Shown here in pieces: positions 22,201-30,600 of a stretch of DNA of 64,000 nt. The position numbers and the translations under genes are program-made. Source of the DNA: Entomortierella parvispora. Taxonomy: Eukaryota > Mortierellomycota > Mortierellomycetes > Mortierellales > Mortierellaceae. The stretch is from assembly GCA_963573315.1 (NCBI GenBank), contig OY752142.1, positions 1,302,001 to 1,366,000 on the forward strand, read 5' to 3'. How positions within the stretch are numbered: position 1 is the first letter of the stretch; every line of letters begins with the position of its first letter. Under the pieces are notes generated by a model. That model was given only the letters and a program-made list of their open reading frames with translations, was not told the origin of the DNA and did no database searches.

Positions 22201-22356
22201 TCTGTACGTCAGGAAGAAAGAAAGGTGCTGTTTAATGATAGAGAGCGACAGCCTGATATGACTGTCGCACACTACTTAAGGGGCGCGCAAGCGCAACTCT
22301 CTCTAACTAGAAATAAACGGCAGGAGAAATACGTCGGTATTGCACCGGACGTTACA
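16214..22356 (-). mobile_element. Ty3/gypsy chromodomain retrotransposon D, complete
   Basis: Two 170-bp LTRs (16214-16383 and 22187-22356) are identical as far as I can read. Their ends are TGTAACG...ACATTTCA in sense orientation. A 5-bp target duplication CAGGT flanks the element (16209-16213 and 22357-22361). A polypurine tract CTGGGGGGGGAGTT abuts the 3' LTR (16384-16397, minus strand). I could not assign the primer-binding site; the sequence after the 5' LTR is a T-run followed by CAGGAACTGTG. One long intact ORF fills the inside. Identical LTRs and an intact frame mark a very recent insertion. Confidence 0.97.
16712..22054 (-). CDS. Gag-Pol polyprotein of element D
   Basis: This is a single 1780-residue frame with no gag-pol frameshift. 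The N-terminal 500 residues are a charged gag region with acidic stretches and coiled segments; a Cys/His cluster (CWYTDACKN...HNYKDC) sits near residue 510-530. Protease (CTALLDPGATISL) is near 655. RT has VCLDPRTLNKQLL, RAPFGLKPLTSIFQRGM and YVDDIV near 983. RNase H has YVATDASGVGIGAVLY near 1130. Integrase has an HHCC finger ending CTQC near 1375 and the catalytic D (VDLAEFDTS), D (VQSDNGSEF, about 1463) and E (NGVAERFVRTM, about 1500). A chromodomain lies at about 1680-1735 (ILDHSLSKEG, VQWKGYDSS, IIDKYW). Chromodomains of this class tether integrase to marked chromatin. All key residues seem present, so it may be competent. Confidence 0.95.
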   Translation of the reverse strand: MPPKRKTTATAPISETDGQQADSAVNQETTDQRDDIDEDTEMHQDDDTTEDDSHDDDISDRLSKIMEDMELDDQAQSESEDEDDYDESEQGLRRQVESYRAKASRKLFLITHLNNRHRQAVKAVKALRLGSAREKAQLKILDDTRTEIRGDIQVQVRLLEDSGHDAERALRAAFKANADDLEGDRSTSSSEAKMTGAERAALTIDDYVIKWDPSDPVHAAIKSIYKIDHIPVFKGTKTIDFSKLKHVELKNQPILDIERDTLSTDKDQALLEIAKKVVRFKEDIKRALRLHLTDALFDKVAWSYLPMSLVKIGLAKDYESEIAKVPIDKRTWSKAIEALHKAIRFDSVSSKVADIVTRMRPDHGESIRAFSDRILPLMEAADIPDSDCQWLIKPLGCYISDVGKQATLKRYGALENVTSVKAYLEFLHETPGAVEGNRTDHTAWFLSQFKADVATSGSGSGTATKHNQGHRRDESQRGRSKSQSSTKSGRSNTSTGSASDCWYTDACKNARTPHNYKDCFKRKADQEQKKSNGSGRKRSRSRSRSQDRSRRAGGGRRQDHRSRYGNKDDRRGDAQEHTQTNRGSDRSYGQTQHKVVAAFDRHDDIHMREADSIKEDNRQNYLRPKDLKKVYEFRQPKPGDNRLTVPCMINGIMCTALLDPGATISLISRGLAEDADIRFGAIPDEFVALIKTGTQVPDFTTCDRVQLICNKKSLEVHMHVMDFDYFDVLIGMDLFSLLGFTIGGIRLQQPRREDFLWVPTDEKPPIVPLKTPEVELTPEFIAEKAEFMRQLQPYLDENAKIDPSSHCTLPSMVVELKVGPDCKVQERPRQFYSQTEKDEVDKTVKQWLKDGVIVPVKGHCPYNSTLTMAARRDLEGKILKHRVCLDPRTLNKQLLDTDQFPLPKIADLHTKVAGKARYSTFDLSQAYHRMRIAELSQILTAFTYDNQQYKFARAPFGLKPLTSIFQRGMAELFGDADFADNYVDDIVAHTDETESHLEHCITVVKRLTEAKLIINQEKCNFYSTEILMLGYIVNRHGRMINPKKIANIYSWAYPRNKKMVQRYLGLFNYFREYIPLYSVLAAPLEALRNKRGTFSLSKEEKRSFDKLRRSIILAPCLCFPDFSLPFYVATDASGVGIGAVLYQLPNGDESKINYISFQARALHKSEKNYPAYKKELLGIVFALNRFHQYLWGRKFTLFTDHRPLTYIHEQKELPQIVTNWKETIFNYDFECIYRPGILNVLPDALSRAFTEEDDPTKEREDYDMDMVPDGHPSVAAVTRALKAATIDRANTSPEASSGPDLKIGTRFVMDEAYMQEFVSDDVSHEVVLREEERELILSRTHEFGHPGTGAMVKAIQATGKTWPKLKEDCLKWVSGCTQCQYFNIARKGYHPLRPIHARLPGEHVAVDLAEFDTSTSGNKFVLVTVDICTRFVFLEPLPNKEARTIAQALFKLFCGIGFPKIVQSDNGSEFVNSLCKLMNQKLKIDHRLSTPYHPRSNGVAERFVRTMKDNIKKQLQGRRDQWDNYVPMAQLQLNTRAASLHNSTPFSLFYGRSFATLTDFSAVESHLLTDEENEQRLEYLTKLVYPAISDYSTGTQTAMASKFNRTHRLRDFQPGTYVMAKEDVPGSKIDAKYHGPYKVLSRSTHGSYTLLDPMSEKLPRQYSPEQLKQVTQALDVQSAESYEIDMILDHSLSKEGMLYTVQWKGYDSSHNQQLSYDQFDSKNIIDKYWKSKRMDNPHAAKRIIRIRDNREKKLQKQVRDEQAKAQSSQANKSRKAKVRN

Positions 22357-22788
22357 CAGGTGATCCTACGGAGCGATCGGAGGGCGGTACAGGACTTGAT
22401 CAAGGAGGGCTGGCACACGGATGGATATGCTGCTAGAGTGGGCAGGGAGGATCAAGGGAACACAAAAGGTCTGGGGGATATCCAGGGAACAGTCAAGGCC
22501 CAGGGATTCGTATATTGCAACGGCGTCCAAAGGCTGATGGGGTTGAATATTGCAGCAACGCCAAGGGTAACTGCGAGACAGATACGAGCAGAAGGGAGGT
22601 GTTCTGGTGATCAACAAGGTACAGGAGGGAATCGTAAGGGGAAAAGGCAACCAGGAGCAAAGTGGACTTTGCTCCCTTTTTTATAGAAAACAGAAAACAG
22701 GAACAAAAATAAAAAAATAACTAAATACTAAAAATAACTCTCTCTATCTCGCTCGCGTGGATCTGGGACCTGGATCCACTACACCACA
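22357..22788 (-). repeat. Element A LTR, second part
   Basis: This continues the LTR begun at 15599 after the element D insertion and ends in ACACCACA at 22788. The next four bases, CCGC, followed by CCAAACC, are element C coding sequence. Confidence 0.93.
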
Positions 22789-24824
22789 CCGCCCAAACCG
22801 CTTTTGATGCCCTCAAGCTCGCGTTTAGCTCTGAACCAATGCTGGTTCACTTTGATCCTTCCCGTCCTTGTGTCTTGGAACCAGACGCTTCCAAGTTCGC
22901 CCTCGGCAATGTGTGCAGCCAGCCCGATGATAGTGGTGTGCTCCATCCTGTCGCTTTCTATTCTCGTTCGCTGACGCCACCGGAGCGCAATTATCATATC
23001 CATGATACCGAATTATTGGCTGTCATCGAGGGTCTGGAACATTGGCGCCACTATTTTGTTTACTCTGAACACCCTGCTCTTGTCCTTACAGACCACAAGA
23101 ACTTAGAGTACTTTTCTGAGAAGCGTGCTCTAAGTGAACGCCAAATCCGCTATGCCGAACGACTGTCCAAGTTCAAGGTTGTTCTTGCCTACCGCCCTGG
23201 TGTCCACAATGGCGCCGCTGACGCTCTCTCCCGTATGTACACTCCTGAGGAGGGGGAAGGTCCAGTGCACGACGCCATCTTGCCGATGCCCATTTCGCTT
23301 AGCTCATTCACAGTCGCAGCAATTGACGAAGTACTCCGGGTTGGCAACGCTGAAGACCTTGTCAATCGTATCAAACAAAGGTATCAAGACGATGATGCCG
23401 TCATGGAGATCTTGGATCAGTCACGCGATAATCCCGAGACCAACCCTGAGTACCGCTTCGAGGATGGAGTCCTGTTCTTCAACGGTCGGATTGTGGTCCC
23501 TGATGATAAGGCTCTGCAACGAGATATTCTCTCCACCTGTCACGATGATCCGGCTGCTGGACATGGTGGAATTGCGAAGACCTTTGAACTGGTCAGTCGC
23601 ACTTATCACTGGCCACGTATGAGAGACTTTATCAAGTCTTTTGTGTTGACCTGTGACGCTTGCCAACGGAACAAGACTTCTCACCACAAGCCCTTTGGAC
23701 TCCTTCAGTCTCTGCCGATCCCTGAGAGCCCTTGGTCTTCGATATCAATGGACTTTATTGTTCAACTACCTGACTCCAAAGGTTATACTGCTATATTGGT
23801 GGTCGTGGATCGCCTCACAAAAATGGCACACTTCATTCCAACCACCGACGATGTCAACGCAAGTGACACTTTGGATCTGTTCCTGTCCCGAGTTTTTGCC
23901 TACCATGGCCTGCCAGATGACATCGTATCGGACCGAGGCTCTGTCTTCACCTCTACGTTCATGCAGTCTGCGATGGAAGCGCTGGGGATCACCCAGAATC
24001 TGTCAACGGCCTATCACCCGCAGACCGATGGACAGACTGAACGTACGAATGCCACTCTGGAACAATACCTCCGCTGTTTCACAAGCTACCAACAAGACGA
24101 TTGGAGCAATCATTTACCCATGGCCGAGCTCTGCTACAACAATTCCGTGCAAGCAACCACAAAACAAACTCCGTTCTTTGCTCACCAAGGATACCACCCC
24201 CGCTTCAGTGTGAAGGTCCCTCGAGTTGCAGTCAGTAGCCCCTTCGCCAAGGACCGCCTCCAAGAGTTGAAGCGTCTCCAAGAAGACTTGCAGTTCCACA
24301 TCAAGTCGGCACAAGAGAACCAAGAGCGCCACTACAACAAGCGCTTTACCCCTCAGCCGAACTTCGCTATAGGAGACCTCGTCATGTTGAAACGTAACAA
24401 TATCAAGACTACCCGACCTTCGAACAAGTTGGATGTTAAGAACCTGGGTCCATTCAAGATCACCGAAGTAGTCAACTCTCGCTCGGTCCGCCTTCAGCTC
24501 CCGACCACTATGGCCCGTCTCCATCCTGTTTTCCATGTCTCTCTTCTGGAGCCCTACCGCGCCAACACAATACCCGGTCGTGTAGCACCTCCGCCTCCTA
24601 CCATCGAGATTGACGGCAATGAGGAGTTTGAAGTTGAAGAAATCTGGGACTCTAAATTCCGTGGAAAGCAACTTTGGTATTTGATCAAGTTCAAGGGTTA
24701 TAAAGATCCGGAATGGCAGCCTGCAGCCAACGCTGAGAATTCACCAGAGCATGTCGCCCGTTTTCACTCTCGCTTCCCGCTCAAGCCAGGTCCACCCCCA
24801 GTCACTCGCGGAGCTCGCTCCTAG
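22789..24824 (+). pseudogene. Element C pol, 3' half (RNase H, IN, chromodomain)
   Basis: The open frame starts at the A LTR edge and runs to TAG at 24822-24824. RNase H has LEPDASKFALG, ELLAVIEGLEHWRHYF and TDHKNLEYF. The integrase zinc region spans HDDPAAGHGG to CDACQRNK. The catalytic triad is SMDFIVQLP (D), VSDRGSVFTS (D) and HPQTDGQTERTNATLE (E). A C-terminal chromodomain is visible near 24630-24770 (FEVEEIWDSK, WYLIKFKGYKDPEWQP). The frame is intact but lacks its RT, gag and promoter, which lie inverted at 13181-15598. A polypurine tract AGGGGGAGGAT precedes the LTR at 24834. Confidence 0.93.
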
Positions 24825-24833
24825 GGGGAGGAT

Positions 24834-26332
24834 TGTCACGAAACGTCGCAGACTCAGATCGTACGAAGTACGCGTCTCTTGTACCTCTGGTCTAGGATCG
24901 CGAACCTAGGATCTGTATCCGCACTCATTGGCTTGTCATCTGATCTCCGACCAGTACCCCTGGCGTTGTGATGTTGTCTAATGTAAGTATAGTCTAAGGT
25001 CAGCAATGAGCTGGAAGCGAAATTGATAACGAGAAGAAAGATGACTAACAAAAATCGTCGCTTACAGTTGATAGGGACTTTGCTCTCAGGGCCACAGGGA
25101 ATCAGGCACAACGCTGTTGTATGATCAGATACAGTCTCAAGGAGATAGTACTGGAGATAAACAGGAAGGAGAGAGAGTCAGCAAAGGGATCAAAAGATAA
25201 GTAGAACGAACTGGATGAAAACCAAGGACCACATACCGAAGAGCAGGCAGGTCCTAACGGGATCCAAACAGGAGAACAAAGACTACAAGGCTAAGAGCAC
25301 GACGGCGACTATACTATACTAATAACAACACAGGGGATGGGATGGGATCTAGTCAGTAAAGCAAGGCAAAGGAGATTCTATCTGGGAAAGGGGACAAGGT
25401 CGCCTAACTGAGGGTTCAGAGGAGACTCCGAGATATAACGAGGAGGATGGTTGGTCCCCAAGCACCAATGAAGGCCTCAGGGTGGGTTGCCAAGATCATA
25501 ACAGGTCCACTCAGAAGAGATATGACATCGTAAGTGTACCTCGCAAATGGCCAATTGATATCGGATAGGCGAGGGTCCAGGTGATCCTACGGAGCGCTCG
25601 GAGGGCGGTACAGGACTTGATCAAGGAGGGCTGGCACACGGATGGATATGTTGCGAGAGTGGGCAGGGAGGATCAAGGGAACACAAAAGGTCTGGGGGAT
25701 ATCCAGGGAACAGTCAAGGCCCAGGGATTCGTATATTGCAACGGCGTCCAAAGGCTGATGGGGTTGAATATTGCAGCAACGCCAAGGGTAACTGCGAGAC
25801 AGATACGAGCAGAAGGGAGGTGTTCTGGTGATCAACAAGGTACAGGAGGGAATCGTAAGGGGAAAAGGCAACCAGGAGCAAAGTGGACTTTGCTCCCTTT
25901 TTTATAGGAAACAGATAACAGGAACAAAAATAAAAAAATAACTAAATACTAAAAATAACTCTCTCTATCTCGCTCGCGTGGATCTGGGACCTGGATCCAC
26001 TACACCACAGCGTCCAGGTTCTGGACCTAGGGCTATAGCTACCCTTAGTACGTATCTCTCAGCCGCACCTATCAGGACCTCCATCTCATTCTCCTTCATC
26101 TATGTTGCCATCCCGGACCCTACTCATAGGTCCGGCTTATGATTAGTACCTGCTCGGATATGTATCCTACTCTTCCGTGTCATCTCTGACTCAACGCAGG
26201 CCTGGTCCAGGCCTTCATCTCTCTCTAGTATATAAACCCCTCTGTCCTCTTGCTTTGTTCCTCAGTCTGCAATTCACAATAAACCACACCTTTCCTTCAC
26301 CTTCTTGTTCCTGCCTTGTCTGACCGTGACAG
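24834..26332 (+). repeat. 3' LTR of element C, interrupted by an A LTR
   Basis: It starts TGTCACGAAACG at 24834 and ends GACCGTGACA at 26332, with a 7-bp perfect inverted end (TGTCACG/CGTGACA). A solo A LTR (24967-26009) interrupts it. Without the insert and one GCGT copy the LTR is 452 bp. TATATAAACC (about 26228-26237) and AATAAA (26278-26283) are candidate TATA and poly(A) signals. Confidence 0.92.
24967..26009 (-). repeat. Solo LTR of element A
   Basis: This 1043-bp A LTR runs from TGTGATG to CACCACA and is flanked by a perfect 4-bp duplication GCGT (24963-24966 and 26010-26013). The uninterrupted target is seen in the related LTR at about 339-359. It shows that element A makes 4-bp target duplications and that LTR-LTR recombination removed its interior. 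Confidence 0.95.
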
Positions 26333-26464
26333 CCCCTGCTGACGGCAGAGCTCTTCGAAATTCTTTCTTCCAACGAACCCTCGACCTCCCCTTCTTCCAA
26401 CACCCTCCCCCCGATTTTTTCATCCTAGGGGATTTCAACTACCATCATCACCTCCGCGGAACGG
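26333..26464 (+). mobile_element. LINE endonuclease fragment (left of A2)
   Basis: The frame reads an AP-endonuclease-like segment with FFILGDFNYHHHLRG, the conserved GDFN block. It continues without loss at 34975 after removal of A2 and one copy of its ACGG duplication. The 5' end of the LINE is missing: it abuts the end of the element C LTR at 26332. Confidence 0.88.
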
Positions 26465-27505
26465 TGTGATGTTGTCTAATGTAAGTATAGTCTAAGGTCA
26501 GCAATGAGCTGGAAGCGAAATTGATAACGAGAAGAAAGGTGACTAACAAAAATCGTCGCTTACAGTTGATGGGGACTTTGCTCTCAGGGCCACAGGGATC
26601 AGGCACAACGCTGTTGTATGATCAGATACAGTCTCAAGGAGATAGTACTGGAGATAAACAGGAAGGAGAGAGAGTCAGCAAAGGGATCAAAAGATAAGTA
26701 GAACGAACTGGATGAAAACCAAGGACCACATACCGAAGAGCAGGCAGGTCCTAACGGGATCCAAACAGGAGAACAAAGACTACAAGGCTAAGAGCACGAC
26801 GGCGACTATACTATACTAATAACAACACAGGGGATGGGATGGGATCTAGTCAGTAAAGCAAGGCAAAGGAGATTCTATCTGGGAAAGGGGACAAGGTCGC
26901 CTAACTGAGGGTTCAGAGGAGACTCCGAGATATAACGAGGAGGATGGTTGGTCCCCAAGCACCAATGAAGGCCTCAGGGTGGGTTGCCAAGATCATAACA
27001 GGTCCACTCAGAAGAGATATGACATCGTAAGTGTACCTCGCAAATGGCCAATTGATATCGGATAGGCGAGGGTCCAGGTGATCCTACGGAGCGCTCGGAG
27101 GGCGGTACAGGACTTGATCAAGGAGGGCTGGCACACGGATGGATATGTTGTGAGAGTGGGCAGGGAGGATCAAGGGAACACAAAAGGTCTGGGGGATATC
27201 CAGGGAACAGTCAAGGCCCAGGGATTCGTATATTGCAACGGCGTCCAAAGGCTGATGGGGTTGAATATTGCAGCAACGCCAAGGGTAACTGCGAGACAGA
27301 TACGAGCAGAAGGGAGGTGTTCTGGTGATCAACAAGGTACAGGAGGGAATCGTAAGGGAAAAGGCAACCAGGAGCAAAGTGGACTTTGCTCCCTTTTTTA
27401 TAGAAAACAGAAAACAGGAACAAAAATAAAAAAATAACTAAATACTAAAAATAACTCTCTCTATCTCGCTCGCGTGGATCTGGGACCTGGATCCACTACA
27501 CCACA
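26465..27505 (-). repeat. 3' LTR of A2
   Basis: This LTR is 1041 bp and matches 33934-34974. Diagnostic variants shared by both A2 LTRs, such as AGGTGACTAAC and TTGATGGGGAC, differ from the A1 LTRs. Confidence 0.95.
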
Positions 27506-27602
27506 CCGATCCCAGGGTCTCTTTCTCACATCGTCTTATGTGAGAGCAAGCCAGCGAGTGTCTCTAGGGAAGCTGATCCCCAAAGGCGTCCTCCAGATCT
27601 AT

Positions 27603-30600
27603 TTAATCCTGGGTGTCACGTTTGTAAGGCTTAAGACGAGCATGGTTGACAGGGCGACCTCCAAAATATCGATGCCATTGCCCCTCAACCTTCTCGCCCA
27701 ATCGATAGGCACCTCCAGGCAAAGCTTCGAAGATGGTTAAAGGGCCCTTCCAACGAGGTGATAGCTTGCCACTCCATTGCTTCAGAAGTGCGGACTGATG
27801 GACCAAGACCTCGTCTCCGACCTCATATTTCCGAGGGAGGGGTAGATCAGCAGCTTCAGTGGACCACTTGTGTTCATTAATAATCCTCTGATGAACTTCA
27901 GCACGCAAAACTTCCAAGATCTCACGTCTCTCCTCGTCGACTTCCTCGCGTTCATTCATATCCATCTTCCGAGTGTGATCTATATCCCATGGGAGGCGAG
28001 CTCGTTGACCAAAGAGGATTTCGAAAGGAGATACGCCTCTAGTCTGCTTGATCTGAGTTCTCCAAGTCCATGTAACACGGTCCAAGATAGTAGCCCAGGC
28101 ACTCTCAGCCAAACCATCATGCTGAATGATACGAGCCAATTGTCGTACCATAAAACCGTTATATCGCTCCACCATTCCATTGGTCTCTGGATGATATGCA
28201 GAAGCAGGGTCGAGATCGATTTCATGATTGATACACCACTCCTTGAAGGCTCCCGCGGATAGAGATGATCCATTGTCCGTGATGATGCGATGGGGGTATC
28301 CATATTGTCGAGCCCAATGCTTTTCTACAGTCCGGACGATAATATTTCCTGCTAAAGAAGCAAGGGCGACAGATACAACCCATCCAGAGAGATAATCCAC
28401 CATATTCAAAACAAACCGCTTGCCATTAGACATCGGTAAGGGTCCAACTGCATCCAGGCCCAAGGTATGGAAGATCGTTTGAGGTGGCGGCAAACGATGG
28501 AAACGATATCGTGTTGGATCGCGCGTTTGAAAGCGTTGACAAGCGTCGCAAGTCGAAAGGTGCTTCTTAACGTCTGCGTACATGCCCGGCCAGAAGTACC
28601 CTTCGGCAATGAGTGTATATGTTGCGACCACTCCGAGATGACCCATGACAGTAGATCCATGAGTGTTCTCCAGCACGCTCAAAACTTCACCTGGTGGTAC
28701 ATACTGGCGTGGGCTACCACCAGATGTGCGTTTAAATAAACGCCCTTGAGTGACAAAGTACTTGGGAAGCATGCTCATGATCTTCCCCCTAGTGACCTTA
28801 TCCAAATATGTCAATGGGTCCCCTTGCAAAGCTGCCACAATCGAAACAAAAGGCTCCTGATCCTCTGAAATCAGCATAGTCCTCATGAGCCGCTTGTTCT
28901 CCTCCATCTCCATTGCATCCTCCATTCCTATGTCTGGCAAATCTTCACCCGTGATGTTCTTATGATGAATACGGGAGAGCGGATCCGAGTCTTTCATATC
29001 TCGCCCCGGACGATGGTGGATGGTGATCCTGAACTGAGCAATGATGAAGGTCCATCGAGTGAGGCGTGCACTTTTGGAAGAGAGGTTGTGCAGATATAAC
29101 AACGCTCGATGATCGATGAAGACATGAATCTCCTTTCCCTCCAACAGATGGCTATGCTTGGTTAAGCAGTACACCAATCCTAACAGCTCACGCTCAGTGG
29201 CGAAATATCTTGACTCGGCCCCAGATAATTTTCGGCTCCCAAACACTATCGGCTGATACTTGACATGGATATCAATCCGCTCATCATCTTCGGGGTGCAG
29301 ACAGTGTGCAATTACATGGCCAGAAGCAAAATCTGAGGTGTCGGCCGAAATAATAACTGGGCGTCTATGAGCCATCATGACCAAAACCGGAGCAGTAACC
29401 AGAGCGATTTGAATGGCACGAAAGGCTTCTGTATACTTGGGGTCTGACAACCATTTGTCGACAAAGGCCTTGGGATCCTTGTGCAATTTGTACAGCGGGA
29501 AGAGTGGAGCAGCCATGGCAGAAAAGTTGGATATGAAATCGCAGAGGAATAAGGCAAACCCGACAAATCCGCGCAACTCTGTCACATTTTGCGGAACCGG
29601 CCAATATTCCATCTTGGATAGCTTCTTTGGGTCGGCCGAGATATGATCATTCCCGACGATCCGTCCCAAAAACTCGCGCTGCTTCACAAAAAATGCTGAT
29701 TTCTTGCCAGAGAACGATCCATTGAACTCATCCATCCGCACCAACACTTCTTCCACAGTCCGAAAATGAAGGGGGAATTTGGCATCTCCGGTAGCCATGT
29801 CGTCCACAAAATTGCTGAGTCGATCCTTGATAGAATTAAAGACCTCGCCCATGTGTCGAGTGTACCATTGCATGGAGTCAATGAGGCCCATCGGTAATAC
29901 ATTGTACTCGTACAGTCCGTCTGGGAAAGCAACGGCGGTGAGAAAGCGACTGTCTTCGGCAATGGGCGATTGGAGGTATCCGTCCTTGCAATCCCAAAAA
30001 GATAAGAATTCGCATCCTTGCAGCTTGTATATCTCAGTGATAGGGTCCGGTAAGGGCCAGGCCATGGGGGCAATTAATTTGTTGACAGGGATAAAATTAA
30101 TGCACACCCGATAAGATCCATCCTTCTTCTGAATCAGGAGAGGGTTGCAAGAAGCAGGTGAGCCAGATCGCCTCATTTTTCCAGCCCTGACCATCTGGTC
30201 TCGATACTCGCACAAGGTCGCAATTTGTCCGGGCGAGTATTTTTTGTTATATGCGCGCGGAAATTTGGACCCAGGTTTGAGGTGAAAAGAGGCAGGGGCT
30301 TCCAACATATCTGCATCCAACGTCCTAGACATCTCCCCTTCCTTGGGAAAACACTCCTGGTGCTCCTGAAAAATGCGTTGGATTTCAGGCAAGTTGTCGT
30401 GAACCTCTTGGATATCTCCCACGTATACTGATCGCTCCTCCAGGCCGGGCAACAATATGACCGGGGTGTTAGTCAAACGATCACGACAGCGGGGAGCCTC
30501 CAAATGAAATCCGTATGAATTGTTGACCATTATCGGGGCCGCATCAAACATAGGATCGCTGATCTTCGATGAGGCCGTATCCGAAGAATCTGAAATTGAC

